DNA of 64,000 nt from Pseudomonas sp. S09G 359 (lineage in GTDB: Bacteria > Pseudomonadota > Gammaproteobacteria > Pseudomonadales > Pseudomonadaceae), in NCBI RefSeq assembly GCF_002843605.1, contig NZ_CP025263.1:6189501-6253500 (forward strand). Reading direction: 5' to 3'. The position numbers and the translations under genes were made by a program. The notes under the pieces were generated by a model, which did no database searches, was not told the DNA's origin, and saw nothing but the letters and a program-made list of their open reading frames with translations. Numbering within the stretch: position 1 is the first letter of the stretch; each line of letters starts with the position of its first letter. Below, one piece after another: positions 37,311 to 45,925 of this stretch.

Positions 37311-37940
37311 ATGTCCGCTCCCAGCATGACCTTGTTCCACAACCCCGCTTCACCCTTCGTTCGCAAAGTCCGCGTGCTGCTGATCGAGACCGGTCAGCAG
37401 GACCGCGTGGCCCTGCAAAGCTGCATGCCAACCCCGGTCAACCCGGACGCCGAAGTGGTGCAAGGCAACCCTGTGGGCAAGATCCCCGCCCTGCGCCTGG
37501 CCGACGGTTCGGTGCTGCACGACAGCCGGGTAATCCTCGATTACGTCGACCACCAGCACGTCGGTAACCCGCTGATCCCCCGCGACGGCTCGGCCCGCTG
37601 GCGGCGCCTGACCCTGGCCTCGATGGCCGACGGCATCATGGACGCCGCCGTGCTGGTGCGTTATGAGTCGGCCCTGCGCCCACCGGAAAAACACTGGGCC
37701 CCCTGGCTCGATGAACAGCGCAACAAGATCCGTCGCACCCTCGCCGAGCTGGAACAGGACGCCATTGCCGAGTTGGCCAGCCACTTCGATGTCGCCGCTA
37801 TCAGTGTGGCCTGCGCCCTGGGTTACCTCGACTTCCGCCACCCCGACATGCAATGGCGCGCAGACACTCCCCAGCTCGCCGCCTGGTACGCCGAGATCAG
37901 CCAGCGGCCTTCGATGCTGCAGACCCAGCCGCCGGTATAA
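37311..37940 (+). CDS. Glutathione S-transferase family protein
   Basis: The 209-residue protein has a thioredoxin-like N-terminal domain (MTLFHNPASPFVRKVRVLLI, with Ser at the usual catalytic site; VGKIPALRLADGSVLHDSRV with the cis-Pro and gamma-glutamyl contacts) and an all-helical C-terminal domain. The substrate cannot be inferred. I start at ATG 37311, which is correctly spaced from AGAGG; the ATG at 37305 is too close to it. It stands alone between REP elements. Confidence 0.88.
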   Translation: MSAPSMTLFHNPASPFVRKVRVLLIETGQQDRVALQSCMPTPVNPDAEVVQGNPVGKIPALRLADGSVLHDSRVILDYVDHQHVGNPLIPRDGSARWRRLTLASMADGIMDAAVLVRYESALRPPEKHWAPWLDEQRNKIRRTLAELEQDAIAELASHFDVAAISVACALGYLDFRHPDMQWRADTPQLAAWYAEISQRPSMLQTQPPV

Positions 37941-37958
37941 CTGACCAAACCAATCCCC

Positions 37959-38047
37959 TGTGGGAGCGGGCTTGCTCGCGAATGCGCTGGTTCAGTTGAA
38001 ACATCTCTGACTGACATACCGCATTCGCGAGCAAGCCCGCTCCCACA
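37959..38047. repeat. REP pair (GCGGGCTTGCTCGCG type)
   Basis: TGTGGGAGCGGGCTTGCTCG and CGAGCAAGCCCGCTCCCACA are inverted, with GCGAATGCG/CGCATTCGC extending the stem. It lies between the converging GST and creD genes. Confidence 0.85.
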
Positions 38048-38115
38048 CTGTGCGGTGGCGTTGTTGAGGAAGTTGACCAGCCTGTCCCTTATTTGTTGAT
38101 CCTCGCGCAACCCGA

Positions 38116-39489
38116 TCATTGCACCCCCTCCAGGTCAAACTGCAGCGGTTCAACCGCCTTGCGCTTGCCTATGCCATACCAATCCAGCTTACGGGTCAGC
38201 ACCATCACCGTGCCCAGCAGGCCGAACAACAACAGCGAGCCCATCAACAGCGCGTAGTCCTCGGCACTCAACAGCCCGTACAACAAGCCATACAACGCCG
38301 CCAACCCCGCCGAAAAGCCCAGGCCATGGGTGATGCTGCGCAGCACGTGGCACACGTAAAAACCGATCAGCAACACACAGGCACTCGCCGAAATCAGGTA
38401 AGCCAGTGCAAAGCCCAGGTGCTCGGACAACGACAACAGCAGCAGGTAGAAGAACGCCAGGGCAAAGCCCACCAGCGCGTACTGGATCGGGTGCACCGCC
38501 AGGCTCTTGAGCACTTCAAAGAGGAAGAAGCCGGCAAAGGTCAGGGCGATAAACAGCAGTGCATATTTGATCGCACGGTCGCTCTTGAGGTACTGGTCCA
38601 CCGGGTCGATGAAGTTCACGCCAAAGCTGCGGCCGTTGAAGTCTTTGCAGCCCTGGCCGTCCAGGCAGGTTTGCAAGGCCTGTTCGAGGTTGGTGGAAAA
38701 GAACGTGGTCTGCCAGGTGGCCGTGAAGCCGGTATCGGTGATTTCACGCTGGGCCGGCAGGAAGTTGCCGATAAAGCTGGGGTGTGGCCAGTTGGACGCC
38801 AGCGAGACCTGGCTGGTCTTGCCCACGGGCACCACTTGCAGTTGCTCAGTGCCTTGCAGGCGCAGGTCGAAGGCAAAATCCACCACGTAAGGTTTTTTGC
38901 TGTCTTGCTCCGGCAGCGCCACATGCACGCCCTCACCCAGCCAGTCCACCTGGGAGCCCGGTGCGAACTCCAGGCGCTGGCTGCCCAGCTCCAGGCTCAG
39001 CGCGTTTTCAATGCCACGGATATCGCTGATACCCACCGCCAGAAACGCCGGCTCAAAACGGTAATCGGCAAAGTTCTCGGTGATACCCAGCTGCGCAGGC
39101 ACCTCGAAACGCCCACTGATGCGGTTGTCGGCATGGAACAGCCGCGCCTGGTAGATGCCCCGTGCACGCAGTTCGGTTTGCACCTTGCCATCGAGTTCAA
39201 AACGGTCCGGCAGGAAATACAGACGACCACGCTCTTCGCGGGTTTCCTCGTAGCGTTTGTTGAGCTTTTCATTGAGTTTCCACTCGCGCACGGTCTTGCG
39301 GTACGGCACCACCATCACCGGGCCGGTGAGGCGCTGGCTGAAGCTGGAACTGCGGGCGATGTCTTCCAGTACCGCGTCGCGGGTGAGCTGACGGTCGGCA
39401 ATGATCCCGTTGATCATCAGCAACGGAATCAGCAACAAAAGGATCAGCAGCGCAATCGCGCCAAGTTTGAAAAGCAGGCTGCGGTTCAT
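38116..39489 (-). CDS. creD: CreD, inner-membrane protein of the CreBC regulon
   Basis: The 457-residue protein has one N-terminal helix (LFKLGAIALLILLLLIPLLM), a large periplasmic domain and a C-terminal cluster of about five helices (residues 305-440), the known topology of CreD. In Enterobacteria and Pseudomonas it is controlled by CreBC and linked to envelope integrity and beta-lactam response. It is the third gene of creB-creC-creD. A hairpin whose arm includes its ribosome-binding site sits at 39494-39517. Confidence 0.92.
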   Translation of the reverse strand: MNRSLLFKLGAIALLILLLLIPLLMINGIIADRQLTRDAVLEDIARSSSFSQRLTGPVMVVPYRKTVREWKLNEKLNKRYEETREERGRLYFLPDRFELDGKVQTELRARGIYQARLFHADNRISGRFEVPAQLGITENFADYRFEPAFLAVGISDIRGIENALSLELGSQRLEFAPGSQVDWLGEGVHVALPEQDSKKPYVVDFAFDLRLQGTEQLQVVPVGKTSQVSLASNWPHPSFIGNFLPAQREITDTGFTATWQTTFFSTNLEQALQTCLDGQGCKDFNGRSFGVNFIDPVDQYLKSDRAIKYALLFIALTFAGFFLFEVLKSLAVHPIQYALVGFALAFFYLLLLSLSEHLGFALAYLISASACVLLIGFYVCHVLRSITHGLGFSAGLAALYGLLYGLLSAEDYALLMGSLLLFGLLGTVMVLTRKLDWYGIGKRKAVEPLQFDLEGVQ

Positions 39490-39493
39490 GGGT

Positions 39494-39517
39494 CTCTCCC
39501 TGTTTTGATGGGGAGAG
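39494..39517 (-). promoter_or_regulatory. Hairpin covering the creD ribosome-binding site
   Basis: On the minus strand CTCTCCC-N10-GGGAGAG is a perfect 7-bp stem whose 3' arm contains the GGGAG ribosome-binding site six nt before the creD ATG. It could limit creD translation or act as a weak attenuator after creC. Confidence 0.45.
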
Positions 39518-39540
39518 TCTGGCCAGCCCGTGTGGGGGTT

Positions 39541-40980
39541 TTATGTGGGCAATGTGGAGACTGTGTGGAGATGCAGCACCACTTGCACGCCGCCGGGCAC
39601 ATTGCCGATCTGCAACGCGCCGCCATGCAGCTTCATTACTTCCTCGACAAAGTTGAGGCCCAGGCCGGTGCTTTTGCGCCCGCTGGCCGGGCGTGGCAGC
39701 GAATAAAAACGCTCACTCAGGCGCGGCAACGCGTAGTCCGGAATCGGCGCGGCCTGGTTGAACAGGCTGACCTGCACATCGTTGTGCCACATCTGCACAC
39801 TGAAGCGCAGCACGCCACCGGGCGGGGTGAAATCCAGCGCATTCTCCAGCAGGTTGCCCAGGGCCTGGCGCAGCAGGAAGGGCTCACCGAACACCTTCAC
39901 GTCATTGCCGATCGCCTGCTCGACCTGCAAGCCGGCGCCTTCGATGCGCGCGCATTGGGCCTTGAGTACATCATCGACGAGGGCGGCCAAGGGCATGCTG
40001 GTTTGTTCGTCCAACCCCTGGCGCTGCTCCACCTGCGCCAGGTTCAGCAAACGTTCGATCAACTGCTGCAGGCGCGCGCTTTCGCTGTCGATATTGCCGA
40101 CGAAGCGCTGCTGCTGCTCGCGGGTCATGTCGCCCTGCAACAGCTCCGCCGCGCCGCGAATTGCCGCCAGCGGGCTCTTCAATTCATGGGTCAGGGTGTG
40201 CACGTAATGCTCGACGTAAGCCTTGCCTTCCAACTGCGTGCGCATGTGCTCCACGGCGGTGGACAACTGCTTGAGCTCACCGCCGCGGTAGTGCGGCAAC
40301 TCAGCGCGGCGGCCCTCGCTGACGGCTTCGGCATACGCGGTCAATCGCCTTAGCGCAACGCTCAACCACCACGACAGCAGCGCGCCAAGCAACAGGCCGA
40401 GGATCACCAAACCGGCGCCGTACCACAGCAGGCGGCGTTCAGTACGGTCCACATACGGCTGCAACGAGCTGTTGGGCTTGGCCACGGTGACCACGCCGAT
40501 GATCTGGCCGTTGTCGCGAATCGGCGCGCCCACGTGCATCACCGACGAGGTGGGGTCGTCCAGCTCGCTGCGGGTGGAGCGCGCGCCGTATTCGCCGCGC
40601 AGGGTCAGGTACACGTCGTTCCACTTGGAGTAGTCCTGGCCCACCGCTTCGCCCGTGGAGTCGAGCAGCACAGTGCCTTTGGCGTCGGTCACATAGATAC
40701 GGTGGTTGACCTGGTTTTTCGGCAACCCCCAGATGCTCGCGCCCGGCTGGCGATTGCCATAGGCCTTGAGCAGCTCCGGCCAGTGGCTTTGGCCGAGGGT
40801 GGCGTTTTTCACATCGTCGCGCAGGATCTCGGCCAGCAGGTTGGCGGTGTCCACCAGGGTTTCTTCGGTGGACTGGCGCACGCCGGGGCGGATTTCCTTC
40901 ATCACGGTGCTGAGCACAAAGTAGCCAGTGAGGCCGATAAACAGCGCGTACACCAGGAAAATCCGCAGCCCCAGGCGCAT
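39541..40980 (-). CDS. creC: CreC, sensor histidine kinase
   Basis: The 479-residue protein has an N-terminal helix (FLVYALFIGLTGYFVLSTVM), a periplasmic sensor region, a second helix (YGAGLVILGLLLGALLSWWL) with a HAMP-like stretch, the phospho-acceptor H-box HTLTHELKSPLAAIRGAAEL and an ATPase with NLLENALDFTPPGG and GLGLNFVEEV. It phosphorylates CreB. In P. aeruginosa this system responds to PBP4 inhibition and affects biofilm and fitness. Its ATG overlaps the end of creB by 1 nt. Confidence 0.95.
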   Translation of the reverse strand: MRLGLRIFLVYALFIGLTGYFVLSTVMKEIRPGVRQSTEETLVDTANLLAEILRDDVKNATLGQSHWPELLKAYGNRQPGASIWGLPKNQVNHRIYVTDAKGTVLLDSTGEAVGQDYSKWNDVYLTLRGEYGARSTRSELDDPTSSVMHVGAPIRDNGQIIGVVTVAKPNSSLQPYVDRTERRLLWYGAGLVILGLLLGALLSWWLSVALRRLTAYAEAVSEGRRAELPHYRGGELKQLSTAVEHMRTQLEGKAYVEHYVHTLTHELKSPLAAIRGAAELLQGDMTREQQQRFVGNIDSESARLQQLIERLLNLAQVEQRQGLDEQTSMPLAALVDDVLKAQCARIEGAGLQVEQAIGNDVKVFGEPFLLRQALGNLLENALDFTPPGGVLRFSVQMWHNDVQVSLFNQAAPIPDYALPRLSERFYSLPRPASGRKSTGLGLNFVEEVMKLHGGALQIGNVPGGVQVVLHLHTVSTLPT

Positions 40981-41648
40981 CAGCTGTTGCTCGGGCTGTA
41001 GCTGTAGCCGAGGCCGCGATGGGTCTGGATCGGTTCTGCGTCGGCGGCCACGCTGCGCAATTTGCTGCGCAGGCTTTTGATATGGCTGTCGATATTGCGC
41101 TCGTAGCCAGCATCGGCCGCCACGCCCACCGCGTCCAGCAATTGCTCGCGGCTGAACACCCGCTCGGGTTGTTCCAGCAGGCTTTGCAGCAGGCGGAATT
41201 CGTGGCGAGTGAGGCTCAAGGGCTGGCCGCGATAGTTGATTTGCATGCGCTCCAGGTCCACCTGGAATACGGCGGGCGCCGCACCCGGCCCGACTCGTTT
41301 GAGGATCGCCCGCACCCTGGCCGCCACCTCCCGAGGGCTGAACGGCTTGACCACATAATCGTCGGCGCCGATCTCCAGCCCCACCACACGGTCGATTTCG
41401 CCGTCCCTGGCACTGAGGAACATCACCGGCACTTCACTGAACCGGCGCAGTTGCTTGCAGGTTTCAAAGCCGCTGATGTCCGGCAGGCCGATGTCGAGGA
41501 TGATCAGGTCGGCCGGGGTCGCGCGCTGATGGGCCAGCGCCTCCTGGCCGAGGCTCAGCCAGGTGGTGGTAAAACCCTCGCCTTGCAGGGCGAATATCAG
41601 CGTGTCGGCTATCGCCGCTTCGTCTTCGACAATCAGGATGTGGGGCAT
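40980..41648 (-). CDS. creB: CreB, OmpR-family response regulator
   Basis: The 222-residue protein has a receiver domain (LIVEDEAAIADTLIFALQGE; phospho-Asp in LIILDIGLPDISG; Lys in YVVKPFSPREVAARV) and a C-terminal winged helix (LSLTRHEFRLLQSLLEQPER, GRGLGYSYSP-type ending). It binds TTCAC-N6-TTCAC tags in other species; I found no such tag directly ahead of creD here. It is first in the creBCD unit, nine nt after the protease-like gene. Confidence 0.95.
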   Translation of the reverse strand: MPHILIVEDEAAIADTLIFALQGEGFTTTWLSLGQEALAHQRATPADLIILDIGLPDISGFETCKQLRRFSEVPVMFLSARDGEIDRVVGLEIGADDYVVKPFSPREVAARVRAILKRVGPGAAPAVFQVDLERMQINYRGQPLSLTRHEFRLLQSLLEQPERVFSREQLLDAVGVAADAGYERNIDSHIKSLRSKLRSVAADAEPIQTHRGLGYSYSPSNS

Positions 41649-41657
41649 GTGGGTCCG

Positions 41658-42158
41658 TCAGCAGTCCGGTTTGTCGGCAGTGTAGCGACGTGCCGGGTTT
41701 ACCGCTGCGCCGAATTCACGCAGGGCCTTGGCGCCGATCAGCAACGGGTAGTTGAAGCTGCTGCGGTCGGTGAGGTTGACCTCGACGGTGCGCTTGACGT
41801 CGCCCAGGCACATTTCCAGGTCGATCACCGGGCGCTTGGCCACGCTGGCTTCGTCCTTGTCCTCGTCTTCGTCGGCGCGGCTTTTGATTTTGCTGATGCG
41901 CGCCACCTTGTGTTCGTAGACCTTGTCTGACGCGTCCTTGCCGCCGAGACGGAAGCGCACCCAGTCGTCGCCGTCACGGGTGAAGGTTTCGATGTCACGA
42001 GCCGACAGTGAGGCGGTCAGCGCGCCGGTGTCCATCTTGGCCTTGAAGGTTTCGCCGATCTCCGGCAACTGGATGTATTCGTAGCGCCCGTAAAGGGTCG
42101 GTTCGGCGGCCATGACCGGCAGCGCAACGAGTGCGAGGGAAGCAAGGAGCAGTTTCAC
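41658..42158 (-). CDS. Secreted retropepsin-like aspartic protease domain protein (PF05618)
   Basis: The 166-residue protein has a signal peptide (MKLLLASLALVALPVMAAEP) and a single aspartyl-protease-like DTG motif at residues 43-45 (KMDTGALTASLSA). This family has been called ATP-dependent zinc protease, a label that the DTG motif argues against. Members probably act as dimers in the periplasm; substrates are unknown. It directly precedes creB (9-nt gap) and is likely co-transcribed with the Cre system. Confidence 0.85.
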   Translation of the reverse strand: MKLLLASLALVALPVMAAEPTLYGRYEYIQLPEIGETFKAKMDTGALTASLSARDIETFTRDGDDWVRFRLGGKDASDKVYEHKVARISKIKSRADEDEDKDEASVAKRPVIDLEMCLGDVKRTVEVNLTDRSSFNYPLLIGAKALREFGAAVNPARRYTADKPDC

Positions 42159-42329
42159 GAAGTGATTTCCTCGGAAAGAAGTAGGCGGATTCTAGACCGC
42201 AAAAGCCGTCGTTAGTTAGTTCTCAACCCTACCAGCCACATTGTGAAACATTCGTGCCGCGCTTTGCGATTTGGCCTCTAGACTCAGCTTGCTTATGATG
42301 GCACGCCCACAAGATCCCAAGAGTTGCTT

Positions 42330-43217
42330 ATGCGCCGCCTGCTCACCGGCTGTTTTGTTTCACTGCTGCTATTGCTCAATACGCTGATCCTGATCGGCCC
42401 GTTGATGGTGTTCGCGCTGCTCAAGCTGGTGGCGCCAGGTCGCTCGCGTGACTACATGTCATGGGTGGTGATGTGGATCGCCGAGACCTGGGCCGAGATC
42501 GACAAGCTGATTTTCTCGCTGTGCATCCCCACCCAATGGGACATTCGCGGCGGCGACGACCTGCGTGGCGACACCAGTTACCTGGTGATCAGCAACCACC
42601 AGTCCTGGGTCGATATCCCTGCGCTGATCCAGGCCCTTAACCGCCGCACGCCGTTCTTCAAATTCTTCCTGAAAAAAGAACTGATCTGGGTGCCCTTCCT
42701 CGGCCTGGCCTGGTGGGCGCTGGATTACCCCTTCATGAAGCGCTACACCAAGGCGTTCCTGGCCAAGCACCCGGAGTTGGCGGGGCTGGATCTGAAGATC
42801 ACCCAGCAGGCCTGCGAGCTGTTCAAGCGCCAGCCGGTGACGGTGGTCAACTATCTGGAAGGCACGCGGTTCAACGAGGCCAAGCGCAAGCAGCAGGATT
42901 CACCGTTTACCCGGCTGCTCAAGCCCAAGGCGGGCGGCGTGGCGTTTGTGCTGGCGGCGATGGGTGAGCAACTGGATGCGGTGCTTGATGTCACCGTGGT
43001 TTATCCCCAAGACCGCATTCCGGGGTTCTGGGATTTGATCAGCGGCGCGGTGCCGAAGGTGATCATCGATATCCAGACCCGCGAGCTGGACCCGGCGTTG
43101 TGGCAAGGCGATTACGAGAACGACCCGGTGTTTCGCCAGGCCGTCCAGAACTGGGTCAACCAGCTCTGGAAGGAGAAGGATGCGCGCATCGACCAACTGC
43201 GCGCGGGGCAGCCTTAG
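42330..43217 (+). CDS. Membrane acyltransferase (PlsC/YihG type)
   Basis: The 295-residue protein starts with two hydrophobic segments and has the PlsC-family motif ISNHQSWVD (HX4D), the second block LKKELIWVPFLGLAWWALDY and the LEGTRFNEAKR phosphate-binding block. It transfers acyl groups to a lysophospholipid or related acceptor at the inner membrane and resembles E. coli YihG. The TTG at 42324 is in frame, but ATG 42330 fits better. The last 4 nt overlap the end of the converging DUF2780 gene. Confidence 0.9.
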   Translation: MRRLLTGCFVSLLLLLNTLILIGPLMVFALLKLVAPGRSRDYMSWVVMWIAETWAEIDKLIFSLCIPTQWDIRGGDDLRGDTSYLVISNHQSWVDIPALIQALNRRTPFFKFFLKKELIWVPFLGLAWWALDYPFMKRYTKAFLAKHPELAGLDLKITQQACELFKRQPVTVVNYLEGTRFNEAKRKQQDSPFTRLLKPKAGGVAFVLAAMGEQLDAVLDVTVVYPQDRIPGFWDLISGAVPKVIIDIQTRELDPALWQGDYENDPVFRQAVQNWVNQLWKEKDARIDQLRAGQP

Positions 43218-43786
43218 CTGCCAGTGCCCCAGGCCTGGGCCAGCTTGCCCAGCACCGAGCTGCTGGCGCCCTGGCCGCCCAGGTATTGCAGGATCACCGG
43301 GGCAAACTGGCCGATCATGCCGCTGTCCATGCCCAGGGCGCTGAAGGCGGTGTTGAGGTCGTTGGTGTTTTTCACGTTACCCAACAGGCCGTCGAGGCCG
43401 CTGGTCTTGCTGCCGCCGGTCTGGCCGAGCATCCCGCTCAAGGCGCCGAGGCTGCCCAGGGAGTTGCTCCCCGACAATTGATCCAGGCCCGGCACGCTGT
43501 TGCCCAGTTGCGAATAGTCGTTGCCGCTCAGTTTGTTCTTGGCCAGGCCAAGCATGGCGCCCGTACCGCCGACCGCTTGTTCGGGGGTGATGTTCAGTTG
43601 CGAGGTCAGGGCGCTTAGCAAGCCGGCCGTCTCGGACGACGGGGCAGCGGCAGCGGCCTTGTTGTTGCCACCCTGCATGCCGGAAATCGCATTGGCCGCG
43701 TCGCCAAGGCTGAAGCCTGCGGCGAGCACCGGGCCGGCCGCCAGGGTCATCAGGCAGGAAAGGGCGAAACCGCGTGAAATCTTCAT
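43214..43786 (-). CDS. DUF2780 secreted protein
   Basis: The 190-residue protein has a signal peptide (MKISRGFALSCLMTLAAGPV, then LAAG) and a glycine/serine/leucine-rich mature part with GGTGAMLGLAKNKLSGNDYS, matching DUF2780. The function is unknown. Low-complexity GSLGALSGMLGQTGG suggests a flexible or self-assembling region. It converges on the acyltransferase gene with a 4-nt overlap of stop codons. Confidence 0.85.
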   Translation of the reverse strand: MKISRGFALSCLMTLAAGPVLAAGFSLGDAANAISGMQGGNNKAAAAAPSSETAGLLSALTSQLNITPEQAVGGTGAMLGLAKNKLSGNDYSQLGNSVPGLDQLSGSNSLGSLGALSGMLGQTGGSKTSGLDGLLGNVKNTNDLNTAFSALGMDSGMIGQFAPVILQYLGGQGASSSVLGKLAQAWGTGS

Positions 43787-43924
43787 CGAAACAACCTCTG
43801 GGTGTAGGGGTGAAAGCAGGCGTTGGACTGGCGATTACGGGGCTTGTTCCCCTGAGCACATGCACTGCATCCGAATCCCACGGCCCTGCGTATATTGCTT
43901 ATATGCCGCTCGGAGTCTGATGGA

Positions 43925-44548
43925 ATGAATGCCCAAGCTGGACTACCCTCTGCCTACCGCGCGCAGTCCCGTCGCCCTCGTTCGAGAGCCTGGAGAAGTC
44001 CTATTTCCATCCACGACGATCCGTTGCGGCCCTTATTGGCCCAATGCGCCCTGGGCAACCGCCAGGCGTTTGAAACCCTCTATCGCAGTGTTTCGCCGCG
44101 CCTGCACGGCGTGGCCTACCGCTTTATGGGGCGCTCGGACCTCGCCGAAGAAGTGCTGCAGGAGGCCTTCGTGCGTATCTGGTACAACGCCTCGCGCTAC
44201 GAGCCGCACCTGGCGGCGCCGATGACCTGGATGGTGAACATCACGCGCAACCTGGCCATCGACCAACTGCGCAAGCACCGCGAACAGCCCTTGGCCGACG
44301 GCCAGCAGGAAGCCCTGCTCGACGACGCCCCCAGCGCCCACGAGCAACTCCACAACGAACGTGAAACCCGCGCCCTCAACCGTTGCCTCGACACCCTCGA
44401 CGGCCGGCAACGCCAGTCGATCACTGTGGCTTACTTCCAGGGCCTGTCGTGCTCGGAGTTGGCCGACCACTTGGCGGCGCCCCTGGGCTCGGTCAAATCC
44501 TGGATTCGCCGAGGCATGGAACGCCTGCGCAGGTGCCTTGAATCATGA
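43925..44548 (+). CDS. ECF sigma factor (SigK/RpoE-like)
   Basis: The 207-residue sigma factor has region 2 (LAEEVLQEAFVRIWYNASRY, NITRNLAIDQLRKHRE) and region 4 (LSCSELADHLAAPLGSVKSW), and a 40-residue basic N-terminal extension. The start ATG 43925 has GGAG 9 nt upstream; the true start could be further in. It overlaps the anti-sigma gene by 4 nt (ATGA). This sigma/RskA pair is a common Pseudomonas ECF system. The signal is unknown; oxidative stress is a usual trigger in relatives. Confidence 0.9.
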   Translation: MNAQAGLPSAYRAQSRRPRSRAWRSPISIHDDPLRPLLAQCALGNRQAFETLYRSVSPRLHGVAYRFMGRSDLAEEVLQEAFVRIWYNASRYEPHLAAPMTWMVNITRNLAIDQLRKHREQPLADGQQEALLDDAPSAHEQLHNERETRALNRCLDTLDGRQRQSITVAYFQGLSCSELADHLAAPLGSVKSWIRRGMERLRRCLES

Positions 44549-45222
44549 ACTACCAAACCACCGCCTTGCGCCGCGCCCTGGCCGCCGACTACGCCATCGG
44601 GCTGATGCCCGCCACCGCCCGTCGGCGCTTCGATGCCCTGTTGCTGGACGACGCAGCGCTGCGCGTGGAACTCGGCCATTGGCAGGCCGCCCTCGCCAGC
44701 CTCACCGGCAGCGTGCCCGAACGCGCGGTGCCCGAGCATGTGTGGCAAGGCATCCAGGCACGGATAGAGCCGCAGGTGCTGCATATGCCGGCTAAAAAAC
44801 CGTTATGGCTGAACCTGCGGCTGTGGGCGGCGGCGTTCGGGGTTGTGATCGCGTTGCTGGTGGGCGTGCTGTACCAGCGCGACCTGGGCGTGGAATACAA
44901 CGCCACCCTGGTCGCCGCCAACCAGCAGCCGGCGTTGCAGATCAAGGCGTTTGCCGACCACCTGCAAATCGAACCGCTGGCATTGGCTGCGGTAGAGCCG
45001 ACGCGGGACCTGGAACTGTGGGTCATTCCAGCCGGTGGCAAGCCGATCTCCCTAGGGCTGGTGCCGGCTGCCGGCAAGGGCCGGATCGAGCTGAGCACGG
45101 CGCAGCAGGCGTTGCTCTCTGTGCCACTGACCCTGGCCGTGAGCCTGGAACCGCGCGGCGGTTCGCCGACCGGCCAACCGACCGGGCCGGTGCTGTATCA
45201 GGGCCAATTGGCATCACTTTGA
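44545..45222 (+). CDS. RskA-like anti-sigma factor
   Basis: The 225-residue protein has a cytoplasmic helical N-terminus (residues 1-85; LRRALAADYAIGLMPATARR) without zinc ligands, one membrane helix (about 92-112; AAAFGVVIALLVGVLY) and a periplasmic RskA domain ending GQPTGPVLYQGQLASL. It should hold the upstream sigma factor at the membrane. Its C-terminal half has a diverged second copy in the next gene. Confidence 0.9.
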   Translation: MNYQTTALRRALAADYAIGLMPATARRRFDALLLDDAALRVELGHWQAALASLTGSVPERAVPEHVWQGIQARIEPQVLHMPAKKPLWLNLRLWAAAFGVVIALLVGVLYQRDLGVEYNATLVAANQQPALQIKAFADHLQIEPLALAAVEPTRDLELWVIPAGGKPISLGLVPAAGKGRIELSTAQQALLSVPLTLAVSLEPRGGSPTGQPTGPVLYQGQLASL

Positions 45223-45264
45223 GCTGAAACGGGGTCAGGAACCCATCGCGCCTATCGGGGTCCA

Positions 45265-45287
45265 TGACAGGTCTGAAAGCCCTGTCA
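45265..45287 (+). other. Hairpin before the anti-sigma paralogue
   Basis: TGACAGG-N9-CCTGTCA is a perfect 7-bp stem. The AGGA ribosome-binding site of the next gene begins at its last base (45287-45290), so translation of the paralogue may depend on how this region folds. Confidence 0.4.
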
Positions 45288-45298
45288 GGAATATCCCA

Positions 45299-45757
45299 AT
45301 GAGCGCGACCCGCCCCAAAGTCATTGAGCCCAAGCCCCCTTTCTGGAGCCGCCCACGCGTGTTTATCGGCGTGTGCGTGGCCATCCTCAGCGGCCTCGGC
45401 GGCGCGCTCTACACCCAGGACAACGTGAAGTCGGCGGCCACCCTGGTGACCACCACCCAGCAGCCGGCCGCGCAGATCAGGGCGCACAAGGATTACCTCG
45501 AAATCGAACCCATCGCCACCACGGCACCGGCGCCCGATCAAAGCCTGGAACTGTGGGCCATGCCCGAGGGCGGCAAGCCGGTTTCACTGGGGCTGTTGCC
45601 GGAAGATGGCCAAGGCATTATCGGCCTCAACCCGCGCCAGCAACAAAGCATCAGCCAGCCGGTGGAGTTGATGGTGAGTTCAGAAACCAAAGGCGGCTCG
45701 GTGAGCAAGCAGCCAACAGGCCCGACGGTGTATCAGGGTGCACTGGCTACCCGCTGA
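45299..45757 (+). CDS. Truncated RskA paralogue lacking the sigma-binding domain
   Basis: The 152-residue protein corresponds to residues ~85-225 of the preceding anti-sigma factor. It has a membrane helix (RVFIGVCVAILSGLGGALYT) and an RskA domain with parallel motifs: LELWAMPEGGKPVSLGLLPE against LELWVIPAGGKPISLGLVPA, and KQPTGPTVYQGALATR against GQPTGPVLYQGQLASL. The N-terminal sigma-binding half is absent. It looks like a tandem duplication followed by loss. It has its own start with AGGA upstream, so it is probably expressed and could modulate signalling at the membrane; this is inference. Confidence 0.8.
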   Translation: MSATRPKVIEPKPPFWSRPRVFIGVCVAILSGLGGALYTQDNVKSAATLVTTTQQPAAQIRAHKDYLEIEPIATTAPAPDQSLELWAMPEGGKPVSLGLLPEDGQGIIGLNPRQQQSISQPVELMVSSETKGGSVSKQPTGPTVYQGALATR

Positions 45758-45922
45758 CTCAATCTACTGAGCACAGCAGAACTCATGTGGGAGGGGGCCC
45801 CTTCCAACATTTGAACCTCATCGGCTGGGTGACTTGCTCACGGCGGAGGAGGGCCGACAGGCCCGACCGTTTACCAGGGTGCACTGGCTATACCCGCTGA
45901 CTCAATCTAATGAGCACAGCAA
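45706..45922 (+). repeat. Duplicated 3' end of the RskA paralogue
   Basis: The last ~80 nt of the 45299-45757 gene and its downstream flank (from CAACAGGCCCGACGG to GAGCACAGCA, 45709-45778) recur at 45857-45921 with small changes. A degenerate REP (45785-45821) lies between. The second copy is non-coding debris. A neighbouring motif, GGTGACTTGCTCA, also occurs twice (45828-45840 and 46065-46077). Confidence 0.7.
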
Positions 45923-45925
45923 AAA

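Noticed and set aside
38119..40353. 744-codon plus-strand frame over creD and creC
   Set aside because: Spans two well-identified minus-strand genes and their gap; Gln/His-rich shadow.
43895..43924. Longer in-frame start of the ECF sigma factor
   Set aside because: The first ten codons lack a ribosome-binding site, whereas ATG 43925 has GGAG at 9 nt.
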